From Chryseobacterium sp. YIM B08800 (GTDB taxonomy: Bacteria; Bacteroidota; Bacteroidia; Flavobacteriales; Weeksellaceae), in contig NZ_JAPDKN010000007.1 in NCBI RefSeq assembly GCF_026163565.1, forward strand, positions 124,001 to 188,000: a DNA stretch of 64,000 nt. Direction: 5' to 3'. Both the position numbers and the translations under genes were made by a program. Below the pieces are notes generated by a model that was given only the letters and a program-made list of their open reading frames with translations, was not told the origin of the DNA and ran no database searches. This document shows, piece by piece, positions 45,485 through 54,873 of the stretch (position 1 is the stretch's first letter; the number at the start of each line of letters is the position of its first letter).

Positions 45485-46042
45485 TTAGAAACCGGCTTCT
45501 GCAGAAGGTTTTATCTTTCTTAATTCCTTAAGAATGTTTTTCATGGCGCCGTTGGTTCCTATTTTTATTGAATTTTCGGTAGAGCCTAAAAGACGCATGT
45601 TTTTTCGGTAAGTATCGTATTCTGAAGATGTAATTAGATTTCCTTCTGCATCAAAAAGTTTCATGCTTACGACAACCTGGTTAGAGAAAACATATTTTCC
45701 CAATCCTACTTTGAAATATTTTACTTTAGGAACAATCACAAAGTCGGCATCGTTGTTTTTGCTGTATTCGGTAATTGTTTTAGAATCAATGCTGTCAAAA
45801 GAAACCTGAACTTCAGATCTCAGCATTTTGTTTTTACGGAAAGCACTGATGTTATCCGAAACTGCACTGAAGAATGCAAGATTGGTGGGTTCTTTTATTT
45901 CTTCAATATCGGGTTCTACTTCAGGATTGAAATATAAAACTTTCTTTGTTTTATCATAATCCGAGGTTCTCTGCGCTTTTACAGAAGAAACACTGAGGAT
46001 AAACACAGAAGAAATAAGCGTATAAAATAAAAAATTTTTCAT
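45485..46042 (-). CDS. Exported protein of unknown function
   Basis: 185 residues. Signal peptide ending SSVKAQ, then a soluble periplasmic or surface part with DADFVIVPKVKYFKVGLGKY, VVVSMKLFDAEGNLITSSEY and LGSTENSIKIGTNGAMKN. I recognise no family. It is upstream of and divergent to rpsO. Confidence 0.65.
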   Translation of the reverse strand: MKNFLFYTLISSVFILSVSSVKAQRTSDYDKTKKVLYFNPEVEPDIEEIKEPTNLAFFSAVSDNISAFRKNKMLRSEVQVSFDSIDSKTITEYSKNNDADFVIVPKVKYFKVGLGKYVFSNQVVVSMKLFDAEGNLITSSEYDTYRKNMRLLGSTENSIKIGTNGAMKNILKELRKIKPSAEAGF

Positions 46043-46262
46043 CTTTTTGTCGGGTGTAAAATTACTGTCTTTTAATGGGATGACATAATTTATTTAAGAA
46101 TTTGTTAACATATTTTTCTATCAATTTTAATATATGAAATCAATAATGTCTCCAAAGTATGATGGTTTCCTTAAATATTTATTAAAAAATACTGATAATG
46201 TATTATTTAGAAATAATATAAGGTTTTTAATTGACATTTTATTTCCAATTTTAGATTAGTGT

Positions 46263-46293
46263 TTTGGTGATTAAAAAAATAGTCGTACTTTTG
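46263..46293 (+). promoter_or_regulatory. rpsO promoter (TTTG-N19-TAnnTTTG)
   Basis: TTTG at 46263-46266, 19 nt, then TACTTTTG at 46286-46293: an exact match to the Bacteroidetes sigma-ABfr consensus, 35 bp ahead of rpsO. Confidence 0.8.
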
Positions 46294-46328
46294 CACCCGT
46301 TACATAATAATCATTAAACAATATTGGA

Positions 46329-46598
46329 ATGTACTTAACAACAGAAAAAAAAGCAGAAATTTTCGCAAAGCACGGTAAATCTGCACAAGACACAGGAAGC
46401 GCTGAAGGACAAGTAGCTCTATTCACGTTCAGAATTAACCACTTATCTCAGCACTTGAAGGCTAATCGTCACGATTTCAACACTGAGAGATCTTTGGTAA
46501 AATTAGTAGGTAAGAGAAAAAGTTTATTGGATTATCTTAAGAAAAAAGATATTACAAGATACAGAGCGATTATCGCTGAATTAGGATTAAGAAAATAA
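46329..46598 (+). CDS. rpsO: 30S ribosomal protein S15
   Basis: 89 residues, the normal length. FAKHGKSAQDTGSAEGQVAL, FRINHLSQHLKANRHDFNTE and LVKLVGKRKSLLDYLKKKD are S15 hallmarks. S15 binds 16S rRNA and helps assemble the central domain. Own promoter and terminator; pnp follows 1.5 kb later after the PagL-like gene. Confidence 0.97.
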   Translation: MYLTTEKKAEIFAKHGKSAQDTGSAEGQVALFTFRINHLSQHLKANRHDFNTERSLVKLVGKRKSLLDYLKKKDITRYRAIIAELGLRK

Positions 46599-46622
46599 TC
46601 TATCCGGTTTCCAAAAATAAAG

Positions 46623-46651
46623 AAGCAACTTCGCAAGAGGTTGCTTTTTTT
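46623..46651 (+). terminator. rpsO terminator
   Basis: AAGCAAC (46623-46629) and GTTGCTT (46640-46646) form the stem, followed by Ts, 25 bp after the rpsO stop. Confidence 0.8.
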
Positions 46652-46750
46652 GTGCTCTAATTTTTAAAATCCTAAAAATTAAGGGCTAAAATTTATAAAT
46701 CTTTAAAGAAATCGTTTAAATTTGCTGTTTTTAAAATTTAAACTACAGAT

Positions 46751-47941
46751 TTGAAACATTTTTATCTCTATTTCTTTCTTTTAATATCGGCTTTTTACAG
46801 CTCTCAGGAATTAGATACCATTTCCAGATCAAATTTGCAGGGTTCTGTAAGTATGCAGTTTGGGAAATTTCTTGGAACAAATGATTATCTCAAAGAGCTC
46901 AAGCATAGAGATTTTATCGGAATGTCCGCAGAACTTACCGTACAAACCGACGGAAGCCAGGAATGGCACAGAAGATTTGGAAAACCTTATTACGGTGGAG
47001 GAATTATAGCTTTTGATTACCTTAAAAACAGTGAAATGGGAAAACCTTTTGCTGTCTACGGAACTTTTGGAGGAGTTATTAAAGAAACACCCACTCATTC
47101 CTGGAATTATGAAACAAGTGGTGGTTTTGCGTTCAACTGGACTCCCTATGATTTGAAAAAAGGTTATATCAATCAGACTTTTGGCTCATCAGTGAGTATT
47201 TATATTAATTTAGGAGCCAATTATAAATATTATTTAGGAAAACACTTTGACTTAGGTTTAGGTTTAAATTTTAATCATTTCTCAAATGGAGCTTTGAAAC
47301 TTCCGAATAAAGGGATGAATACTTTTTCTCCAAAACTTTCTCTTACTTATCATTTTGATGAAAGGCAATTTGCTCCACATGATTCTTTGTCGGCATTTGA
47401 TAAATATTCTACCTTAGATGTAAATGTTTTTGGCGGAGTAAGGCATTCTATTTTTTATGGAGTAGATCCTGGTTTTCAGGAATCGGATGTAGATATGGTT
47501 AGAAAATACGAGGGTAAATATTATCAAAATTGGGGAATAGAAACGGTTTACCACAGACAGGTTACTTATAAATCTTCTTTGGGATTAGGAATTGGTTTGA
47601 TGTATGACGAAGATTATAATCATAAATTTTATCAGGATGAAAATGGAGTCATTCAAAGTACAAAAAGATTTCAGCGTGATCAGGTTTTGTTAAATATTTT
47701 CCCTTCTTACCGACTTTCAATTTCAAAATTTGCGATTCAGATTCAGCCCGGATTTTATATATTTAAAAAAGAAATTGACCGACGTTATGATAAAACTATT
47801 TTCTATCAGAGAGTTGGTTTCCAATACACAGTTGGGAAGAATCTGTTGATAGGAATTGGTTTACGATCATTTAAATTTCACAAAGCCGATTATATAGAAT
47901 GGAGGCTGGGTTACAGAATTTTTAATAAGAAAAATCCGTAA
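46751..47941 (+). CDS. Acyloxyacyl hydrolase, PagL-like lipid A deacylase
   Basis: 396 residues from a TTG start. Signal peptide ending SAFYSS. NHFSNGALKLPNKGMNTFS near residue 177-195 is the PagL signature (His, Ser and Asn/Gly positions of the outer-membrane lipid A 3-O-deacylase), within a beta-barrel of alternating aromatic strands. The barrel is longer than classic PagL (~150 residues), as usual for flavobacterial members, and a second barrel-like half follows. It may modify lipid A or surface lipids. Confidence 0.8.
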   Translation: MKHFYLYFFLLISAFYSSQELDTISRSNLQGSVSMQFGKFLGTNDYLKELKHRDFIGMSAELTVQTDGSQEWHRRFGKPYYGGGIIAFDYLKNSEMGKPFAVYGTFGGVIKETPTHSWNYETSGGFAFNWTPYDLKKGYINQTFGSSVSIYINLGANYKYYLGKHFDLGLGLNFNHFSNGALKLPNKGMNTFSPKLSLTYHFDERQFAPHDSLSAFDKYSTLDVNVFGGVRHSIFYGVDPGFQESDVDMVRKYEGKYYQNWGIETVYHRQVTYKSSLGLGIGLMYDEDYNHKFYQDENGVIQSTKRFQRDQVLLNIFPSYRLSISKFAIQIQPGFYIFKKEIDRRYDKTIFYQRVGFQYTVGKNLLIGIGLRSFKFHKADYIEWRLGYRIFNKKNP

Positions 47942-48009
47942 TTATTTAGAATGAAATGTTTGGAATTTTGCCCTAATAACTTTCACCATTCCATTTAAAA
48001 CAAAAACAC

Positions 48010-48017
48010 TAAATTTG
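48010..48017 (+). promoter_or_regulatory. -7 promoter element of pnp
   Basis: TAAATTTG, exact TAnnTTTG. No -33 TTTG at the usual spacing. It lies ~65 bp before the likely pnp start. Confidence 0.35.
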
Positions 48018-48083
48018 CATCACATTTAGACGAAATTATCAATAATTAAAGTGCTCAATACGGAGCGCAACACAAAACAATTT

Positions 48084-50345
48084 ATGAGTGCACCTCAAGC
48101 AATTACAGAGCTGATTACTCTTGCAGACGGCAGAGAAATCACAATCGAAACAGGGAAACTGGCAAAACAAGCTGATGGATCTGTAGTAGTAAAAATGGGC
48201 GGAACAATGCTTTTAGCAACGGTTGTAGCCAACAAAGAAGCCAATCCTGGTGTAGACTTTTTACCTTTAACAGTAGATTACAGAGAAAAATTCTATGCAG
48301 GTGGTAAAATCCCCGGAAACTTTTTCAGAAGAGAAGCTCGTCCTTCAGACCAAGAAATCTTAACGATGCGTTTGGTAGACAGAGTTCTTAGACCTTTGTT
48401 CCCTGAAGATTTCCATGCGGAAGTTCAGGTAATGATTTCATTAATTTCTTATGACGGACAGTCGATTCCTGATGATTTAGCAGGTTTGGCAGCGTCTTCA
48501 GCGATTGCGATTACTGATATTCCTTTCAACGGACCGATGTCTGAAGTAAGAGTAGTAAGAATTGACGGAAAACTTTCTATCAACCCTAAATTTGAGGATC
48601 TTAAAAACTCTGACCTTGATATTATGGTTGGAGCAACAAAAGATTCTATCGTAATGGTGGAAGGTGAAATGAAAGAAATCACTGAAGCAGAAATGCTTGA
48701 AGCGATTACTTTTGCTCACGAAGAAATCAAAAAACAAGTAGAAGCTCAGGAAAGATTGGCAGCGAAAGTTGGAAAATCATTCCCTAAAAGAGAATATAAC
48801 CACGAAAATCACGACGAAGCCATTCGTGAAAAAGTGTGGAAAGAAACTTACGATAAAGTATACGAAGTAGCAAAAACACCTTCAAGCAAAGAAGAAAGAG
48901 GTGAGAAATTCAAAGCTGTTTTGGCTGAATTCTTAGCTCAGTATGTAGAAGACGCTGAAGAGTTGGAAAGAGTAACTCCTTTCGCGAAAGTATATTACCA
49001 CGATGTAGAAAAAGAGGCGATGCGTCAGATGATTATCAATGACAAAATTCGTCTTGATGGTCGTGATCCTGAAACGATTCGTCCAATCTGGTCTGAAATC
49101 GATTATTTACCTGGAGCTCACGGTTCTGCAATTTTCACAAGAGGTGAAACTCAATCTTTAACAGCTGTAACTTTAGGTTCGGTAAAAGATGCGAACATGG
49201 TAGACAGCGTAATGGTAAATTATGACGAAAGATTCTTCTTACATTATAACTTCCCTCCATTCTCAACTGGTGAAGCAAGACCTTTAAGAGGAACTTCAAG
49301 AAGAGAGGTTGGTCACGGAAACTTAGCTCAAAGAGCTTTGGCAAATATGATCCCTGAAGAAAACCCTTATACTATCCGTATCGTTTCTGATATTTTAGAA
49401 TCAAATGGTTCGTCTTCTATGGCAACTGTTTGTGCAGGAACTTTGGCTTTGATGGATGCAGGTATTCAAATTACAAAACCAGTTTCTGGTATTGCAATGG
49501 GATTGGTAACTGACGTAAAAACTGGAAAATTCACTGTACTTTCTGATATCTTAGGAGACGAAGATCACTTAGGTGATATGGACTTTAAAGTAACAGGAAC
49601 TGCAGACGGAATTACCGCTTGCCAAATGGATATCAAGATCCAAGGATTGTCTATGGATATTATGGAGAAAGCGCTTTTACAGGCTAAAGACGGAAGAATC
49701 CATATTTTAAATAAAATTACTGAAACAATTGCTGCTCCAAGAGAAGATGTAAAACCTCACGCTCCGAAAATGGTGATGATGGAAATCCCTAAAGATTTTA
49801 TCGGTGCTGTAATCGGACCTGGTGGAAAAATCATTCAGCAAATGCAGAAAGATACTGACACAGTTATCGCCATTGAAGAAGTTGGTGAGATCGGAAGAAT
49901 CGAAATTTCTGGTGTTAGCAGAGAGAAGATCAACGAAGCGATTGCGAAAATCAACGAAATTACTTTTGTACCTGTTGTAGGTGAAGTTTACCAAGGTAAA
50001 GTAGTGAAAGTAATGGATTTCGGAGCTTTCGTAGCGATTGCTAAAGGTACTGAAGGATTACTTCACATCTCTGAAATCGAGTGGGCTCGTCTTGATAAAG
50101 TTCCTTACAAAGAAGGTGACGAAGTTGAGGTGAAATTTATGGGTTATGATGACCGTAAGAAAATGAAACTTTCAAGAAAAGTTTTGTTGCCAAGACCACC
50201 AAGACCAGAGAAGAAAGAAGGTGAACAAAGAGGTCCTAGACCAGAAGGTCAAAACAGACCTGAAAGACCTGCGAGACCAGAAGGAAACAGAAGACCAGAA
50301 GGTGAAAAGCCTGCGGGAGATCAAAATCCTTCATCTGAAGCTTAA
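48084..50345 (+). CDS. pnp: Polyribonucleotide nucleotidyltransferase (PNPase)
   Basis: I start at the ATG at 48084 ([11 protein letters not shown]), giving 753 residues; an in-frame GTG at 48051 is less likely. Two RNase PH-like domains ([40 protein letters not shown]), then KH ([20 protein letters not shown]) and S1 ([20 protein letters not shown]) domains. PNPase degrades RNA 3'-5' and is core to the degradosome. The C-terminal tail is a Pro/Arg/Glu-rich repeat ([10 protein letters not shown]) unlike typical PNPases. Confidence 0.95.
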   Translation: MSAPQAITELITLADGREITIETGKLAKQADGSVVVKMGGTMLLATVVANKEANPGVDFLPLTVDYREKFYAGGKIPGNFFRREARPSDQEILTMRLVDRVLRPLFPEDFHAEVQVMISLISYDGQSIPDDLAGLAASSAIAITDIPFNGPMSEVRVVRIDGKLSINPKFEDLKNSDLDIMVGATKDSIVMVEGEMKEITEAEMLEAITFAHEEIKKQVEAQERLAAKVGKSFPKREYNHENHDEAIREKVWKETYDKVYEVAKTPSSKEERGEKFKAVLAEFLAQYVEDAEELERVTPFAKVYYHDVEKEAMRQMIINDKIRLDGRDPETIRPIWSEIDYLPGAHGSAIFTRGETQSLTAVTLGSVKDANMVDSVMVNYDERFFLHYNFPPFSTGEARPLRGTSRREVGHGNLAQRALANMIPEENPYTIRIVSDILESNGSSSMATVCAGTLALMDAGIQITKPVSGIAMGLVTDVKTGKFTVLSDILGDEDHLGDMDFKVTGTADGITACQMDIKIQGLSMDIMEKALLQAKDGRIHILNKITETIAAPREDVKPHAPKMVMMEIPKDFIGAVIGPGGKIIQQMQKDTDTVIAIEEVGEIGRIEISGVSREKINEAIAKINEITFVPVVGEVYQGKVVKVMDFGAFVAIAKGTEGLLHISEIEWARLDKVPYKEGDEVEVKFMGYDDRKKMKLSRKVLLPRPPRPEKKEGEQRGPRPEGQNRPERPARPEGNRRPEGEKPAGDQNPSSEA

Positions 50346-50366
50346 GATTATTATAATCAATCATAG

Positions 50367-50396
50367 TAAAACCACCGAATTTTCGGTGGTTTTTTG
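50367..50396 (+). terminator. pnp terminator
   Basis: CCACCGAA (50372-50379) and TTCGGTGG (50382-50389) form a perfect stem with flanking A and T runs, ~25 bp after the pnp stop. Confidence 0.85.
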
Positions 50397-50580
50397 TTTA
50401 TTCGAGAGTTTCTGTAATCAATTGGAATTGCTTTCAGAAAAGTACTTTTTATGCTGGCGTTTAATTTATCGCCAAGCTATACAAAGAATTATTAAAAATC
50501 ATTCTGGAAAATAAGATAAACAAAGGCGTTAACTTATTTTTGAAATACAAAGGGTAATACGAGATTATTTTATCATATTA

Positions 50581-50652
50581 AGATTGAACACCTACGGAGT
50601 TCTGTTATCTCGTCATTTGTATTTTCTACACAGATATTGCTCCTCCAGAGCA
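50581..50652 (+). repeat. 72-bp repeat element, copy 1
   Basis: Begins AGATTGAACACCTACGGAGT and ends TTGCTCCTCCAGAGCA. Its reverse complement matches 50752-50823 with about 15 differences. It contains two internal hairpins, the first around CTCC..GGAG. Confidence 0.65.
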
Positions 50653-50751
50653 TTAAGGAATTTGAGATAAGTTTTTTTTAGATGGAAGAATAGTATTTTG
50701 CTATATGATAATATTATACCATTTAATCTTATAATTGACCTTTTTATTAAG

Positions 50752-50823
50752 TGCTCCGGAGGAGCAATATCTGTGTAGTAGAAATGATATAGCACACAGA
50801 AGAACTCCGAAGGAGTTCAATCT
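50752..50823 (-). repeat. 72-bp repeat element, copy 2, inverted
   Basis: On the minus strand it begins AGATTGAACTCCTTCGGAGT and ends TTGCTCCTCCGGAGCA. The two copies face each other across 99 bp. Internal hairpins ACTCCTTCGGAGT and GCTCCTCCGGAGC are perfect in this copy. Confidence 0.65.
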
Positions 50824-50866
50824 ATTTCCAGTAAATTTAAAACAGAAATAATAGTATTTCATAAAG

Positions 50867-51066
50867 CAAGAATATAGCTTGCAGACGTAAAAATATAACT
50901 CGCAGACGGAAGAATATAACTTACAGACGAAAGAATATAACTTGATGATGCAAAAATATAAACCAATATCGCTAAAATATAAAGTCAAATCGTGCCAATA
51001 TAAAATGATATCGCAAAAAAATAAAGTTACATCGTAAGAATGTAACTTTAGATTGAAAGAATATTG
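50867..51066. repeat. 21-bp tandem array, ten units
   Basis: The AATATA-like core recurs at 50871, 50892, 50913, 50934, 50955, 50976, 50997, 51018, 51039 and 51060, exactly every 21 bp. The first four units share ATAACTTGCAGACG-like ends; later ones have diverged (CCAATATCG, AGTCAAATCG, AGTTACATCG). A 21-bp period is two DNA helix turns. It is not a CRISPR: no spacers. Confidence 0.75.
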
Positions 51067-51111
51067 AAATGAATCTCCGCTTTTAATCCTAGCACTGAAT
51101 CCGATAGTCGT

Positions 51112-51179
51112 TTTGTCATTCCGTTAGGAATCTCAATACACTAAAAATAGGGTAGCTTAGATTTTTACGTAATGACAAA
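51112..51179. repeat. REP-like 68-bp inverted-repeat element
   Basis: Terminal arms TTTGTCATT (51112-51120) and AATGACAAA (51171-51179), with inner arms AATCT/AGATT (51129-51133 with 51159-51163). Small elements with such ends are common in flavobacterial intergenic DNA. Confidence 0.5.
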
Positions 51180-51273
51180 CAAGCTGTTAAATGTTGATTT
51201 CTTAACAATTACGGATATTTTTATCCTTATTGTTTATAATCTTATTCTTGTATCGCTTTAGGAAAAGTAAATA

Positions 51274-52011
51274 TTATTTTTGTTTCTTAAATGTAATGGG
51301 GGAAATCGTTGCATATTCGGGTGAAGTGCCTCCGTAAAGGCTTTTGACGTATTTTTTTACGTTTTGAGCGATGGAGTAGAGCCCTGTTTCTTCTGCGTAT
51401 AAAATCTGGCCTCTTTCGATGAGCTTGATGTTGAGCTCGGCTTCGGTTTGGTCTACGAATTGGGTAGCGTTGACTAATGAATCTTTGTAAGTGGTGAGAG
51501 TGGTTAATTTCAATTCGTCTTCATCCGGATTGTAATTGGGAATGGTTGCCAATAACTGCAAAAGAATTCCGAAATTTTCTGCTTGCTGGGTAAATGACTG
51601 TCGGGAGTTAGAAATTGAGTTGTTGGTTGATGGTTGTTCGTCATCAGTTTTTGCAGAAACTGATCTTTTCTTACGACTCCCCTGAATAGAGCGGTTTAAG
51701 GATTTTGCCTGGTCTAATGTTCCAGTCATTAATCCTAAAATTTCTAAGCGATTAATAATTCTGGTGAGGATAGGCTTTAGGTTTTCGAAAGCGGTCTGTC
51801 GCAGTGCGATAGCATTTTTGTTGGCATTTCGTTTATCTTCGACCTCGACTAATTTTGCATTAGCTGTAGTGTACAATCCCTGAAGACTGGCAACCGTAAG
51901 ATTGGGTACAGGCGGATTGTAAAGGTTGTAAACGGAAACTTGCTGTGAAAGTTTTTGTAGGTTAGCCACATTTTTGGCGTGTCCTACTTCAGATGTTGAA
52001 GGCATAATCAT
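51274..52011 (-). CDS. Conserved hypothetical protein
   Basis: 245 residues, no signal or membrane segment. Begins MIMPSTSEVGHAKNVANLQK; helical throughout, with coiled-coil potential (NANKNAIALRQTAFENLKPI, ILTRIINRLEILGLMTG) and a basic Ser-rich middle (SRKKRSVSAK). Similar proteins occur in other Flavobacteriia, but I know no function. It is transcribed alone on the minus strand; upstream lies a hairpin. Confidence 0.55.
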   Translation of the reverse strand: MIMPSTSEVGHAKNVANLQKLSQQVSVYNLYNPPVPNLTVASLQGLYTTANAKLVEVEDKRNANKNAIALRQTAFENLKPILTRIINRLEILGLMTGTLDQAKSLNRSIQGSRKKRSVSAKTDDEQPSTNNSISNSRQSFTQQAENFGILLQLLATIPNYNPDEDELKLTTLTTYKDSLVNATQFVDQTEAELNIKLIERGQILYAEETGLYSIAQNVKKYVKSLYGGTSPEYATISPITFKKQK

Positions 52012-52120
52012 TTGTGTTTTAAATTATTTATTCAAATTTAGAAATTATTTTGAATTGAAATGGGTTTTGGGGGAAATATTTTGAGGGTGAGGGGATTATG
52101 TTGAGTTTGGGGATGGGAAA

Positions 52121-52141
52121 ACCCTAGCGGGAGGCTAGGGT
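52121..52141. terminator. Hairpin terminator below the STAND genes
   Basis: ACCCTAGC (52121-52128) and GCTAGGGT (52134-52141) with flanking A and T runs on both sides. On the minus strand it follows the TPR ATPase gene. Confidence 0.7.
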
Positions 52142-52179
52142 TTTTGGTAATTGATTATTGAGTTTTAGAAAAGAAAATA

Positions 52180-54873
52180 TTATTTTCTATATCCGTAAAA
52201 TTTCTCTTTTTCATTTATTGTTTTCAGGATTTCTTGTATTGTATCATATATTTCTGGAGGTATTTTTAATCCTAAAATCTCTTCATGGGGGTTGGTGATA
52301 AGCAAGGTGACATAATGTAAAACAGTATACTTATCTTTTAGAATTTCTCCTAGATAAGAATCCTTGAATAGCTTTATAACTAAATTTTTCTGTTGATGTA
52401 CTAATAAATCTATAATAAAATTTTCTAAATAATCATTATTTTCTTCCACTAAGGAAAACACTCTTCTTTCTAAATCATTGAATATCCCATTCCATATTTC
52501 GGCAATTATTAAGTTTTGTGGATTTCTATTATTTTGTTTTAATAAGCTGAGTGTTTCTTTTTTATTTATATTTTGGCTGTAATATAGTATCGCCAGATTA
52601 TTTAAAGCGAGAATGTTGTTGTTTTGAATAGATAATAAATAATATTTTTCAGCTTCTTTATAGTTTTCTTGTTTTTGATACAATAATGCCAAATTGAACA
52701 ATGAATCATTAATGTTTTTTTCGATAGCTAGTTTGTAATACTTCTCAGCTTCTATATGTTTTTGTTGATTTTGATATAAAGTTGCCAACCCATCTAATGC
52801 TTTTGCATTTCCATTTTCAATAGCTAATAAAAAATATTTTTCAGATAAATTGTCTTTTCCTTGTGTTTGATATAATAATGCCAAATTAAATAATGCGTAT
52901 TCATTGTTCTTTTCAATTGCTAATTTGTAATATTTTTCTGCCTCTATATATTTTTTTTGTTCGTCATAAATGACAGCTAAATTATTTTGTGCTTTATCAT
53001 TATTATTAATTAATAAATAACTCCTTTTAGCTTTTTCGTATTTTTCTTGTTTCTGATATAGTAATGCTAAATTAAATAATGCGTCATTATCGTGATTTTT
53101 ATCTATTGCCAATTGGTAATACTTTTCTGCTTCTTGATATCTTTCTTGAATTTGATACATTAATGCTAAATTAAATAAAGCATCATTTTCACTTTTCTCC
53201 ACAGCTAATTGAAAATATTTTTCTGCTTGTTCATACTTTTTTTGATCTTGGTATAATAAAGCTAAATTATGTAGTGCGTTGGAATTGTTTTTCTCAATAG
53301 CAAGTAGGTAATGTTTTTCAGTTTCAGAGTAATTTTTTTGCTCTTCATAAATAAGTCCTAACAGGTTAAATTTAATACCATCTTCTTCGTTTTCTAGAGA
53401 ATTTACCAAGTTGACAGCAGCCCTGTAATTTTTCTGTTCAAGTTCTTCATATGCTTTGTTTATGATTTTAGAAGATTTTTTAGGCAGATGAATTAATTGT
53501 GATTTTTCTTTTTTAATATTAATGTTTTCGGTTAAATCTAAAATTGAATCTCTTTGATCTAACGAAATATATTTGCTTTGGCTCAATGCTTTAGATAGAA
53601 TAAGAGCATTGTCGTAATCTATCTCTCTATTTATAAGTAAATTTATGTGATTATCTACGAGGGTTTTAAAATCTTGGGCATCATACCAATTTTCTAAAAA
53701 TATACTAAGGCATTTGGCTTTTCTTTTTTGTTCGGGATTACCTTGAGTAAAAATAAGCCACATATTAAAGAAACGTTCTGAGATTCTATATAAATGGTTT
53801 TTTTTTGAAGTTTCAATTTTATCAACAATACCTTTTAAAACTAAAGTTTTTAGATTTGCTGAAACGAGTTTACTTTCCATACGGGTTTTTTCTACCAACT
53901 GTTTTGTGGTGCATGCCTCCCATATAAATGCCATTTCTAAAATAATCTTTCTTAGTTGTGCGGGAAGGTAATTCAGTCTCTCTTGGTATAAAGGTGTGAC
54001 GTGATCCATGATTTTCTTAAGATAATCATACCCGTGAGATTGTGAGTTTTGTAATACAATCTGTATGAAAAACTGAAGTGTTCTTGGTAGGCCATCTGTC
54101 AAAATTCTTATGTTTTCTAGTTTACCAGGATTGTTTTTAATAAAATGTTTTAAAGCTGGAATATTTAAAGAATCTGCCCAATGATTTAGTAATAATAGCA
54201 TTTCATCTCTGCTTAATGCTTCTAGTCTATGCTTTCTAAAAAATTCATAAAAAGGTTTGTCATATTTCCAAAAATGTTCATCCATCCTTGTGCTTCCTGC
54301 AATTATTTCTATATCGTTATAATTGATTAGGGTTTCTCGTAGTAAATTTCCGTCGTCATTAAAATTTTCAACAATTCTATCGAAATTATCGAGTAAAAGA
54401 ACAATTCTCTTTTTTTGTTTTATACAATTTTTATGAATAACATCATAGAGATGCCTAGTGTATTCTTGAACAGTTTTAAAATCTTCAAAATCTCTTTTAT
54501 TTTCAATTATTTGAAATTGATGTTGTAGTTCTTCAATAACTTGCTCCCATAAGTCAAATAAACGGTAAATTCCAGCTTGTTCTTCTGCGAGATTTATTGG
54601 TATATACTTTTTGTTTAATTTATTATTTTCAGTAATTTCAATTTCGATTCTTTTTAGAAGAGTAGATTTTCCGCTACCACGCCTACCAAGAATAAGCTCA
54701 TGTTGTAGTGGGTCATTACTGTCTTTGTTAAGTAATGCCTTTGTTATTATTGTAAACTCAGCTTCTCGAATAATAAAATTACGTTTGATGGATTTAAAAT
54801 CGCTGTTGGCTGATTGATATAAGTTTAATTGATCTATGAACCAATTGCTAGTATTGTTATTTGTTTTAAGCAT
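52180..54873 (-). CDS. STAND-type ATPase with TPR repeats
   Basis: 897 residues. P-loop LILGRRGSGKSTLL (Walker A 63-70), Walker B RIVLLLDNFDRI near 146-157, then DGLPRTLQFFI and a winged-helix-like part (AFIWEACTTKQLVEKTRMES). From about 490 to 790 run eight or nine TPR units of 32-34 residues, very alike: ALFNLALLYQKQEKY, AEKYYKLAIEKN and so on. STAND ATPases sense a signal through repeats and switch on an effector; many act in defence. The start overlaps the upstream ATPase gene by 8 bp, so they form a translationally coupled pair. No known effector domain is visible in either protein. Confidence 0.75.
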   Translation of the reverse strand: MLKTNNNTSNWFIDQLNLYQSANSDFKSIKRNFIIREAEFTIITKALLNKDSNDPLQHELILGRRGSGKSTLLKRIEIEITENNKLNKKYIPINLAEEQAGIYRLFDLWEQVIEELQHQFQIIENKRDFEDFKTVQEYTRHLYDVIHKNCIKQKKRIVLLLDNFDRIVENFNDDGNLLRETLINYNDIEIIAGSTRMDEHFWKYDKPFYEFFRKHRLEALSRDEMLLLLNHWADSLNIPALKHFIKNNPGKLENIRILTDGLPRTLQFFIQIVLQNSQSHGYDYLKKIMDHVTPLYQERLNYLPAQLRKIILEMAFIWEACTTKQLVEKTRMESKLVSANLKTLVLKGIVDKIETSKKNHLYRISERFFNMWLIFTQGNPEQKRKAKCLSIFLENWYDAQDFKTLVDNHINLLINREIDYDNALILSKALSQSKYISLDQRDSILDLTENINIKKEKSQLIHLPKKSSKIINKAYEELEQKNYRAAVNLVNSLENEEDGIKFNLLGLIYEEQKNYSETEKHYLLAIEKNNSNALHNLALLYQDQKKYEQAEKYFQLAVEKSENDALFNLALMYQIQERYQEAEKYYQLAIDKNHDNDALFNLALLYQKQEKYEKAKRSYLLINNNDKAQNNLAVIYDEQKKYIEAEKYYKLAIEKNNEYALFNLALLYQTQGKDNLSEKYFLLAIENGNAKALDGLATLYQNQQKHIEAEKYYKLAIEKNINDSLFNLALLYQKQENYKEAEKYYLLSIQNNNILALNNLAILYYSQNINKKETLSLLKQNNRNPQNLIIAEIWNGIFNDLERRVFSLVEENNDYLENFIIDLLVHQQKNLVIKLFKDSYLGEILKDKYTVLHYVTLLITNPHEEILGLKIPPEIYDTIQEILKTINEKEKFYGYRK

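Larger units (their letters stand above)
50397..51273. other. Repeat-rich intergenic region
   Basis: Nearly 0.9 kb without a convincing gene. It holds an inverted pair of 72-bp elements, a 21-bp tandem array and a REP-like inverted repeat, each annotated separately. Reading frames here arise from the repeats. Confidence 0.7.

Noticed and set aside
50221..50514. 97-codon ORF over the pnp tail
   Set aside because: Out-of-frame shadow of the Pro/Arg/Glu-rich repeat and terminator.
50701..50988. 95-codon minus-strand ORF with Cys/Tyr repeats
   Set aside because: It is a reading of the 21-bp array and the 72-bp repeat, not a protein gene.
50867..51066. CRISPR array
   Set aside because: Units are contiguous at 21 bp with no spacers and no cas genes in the window.
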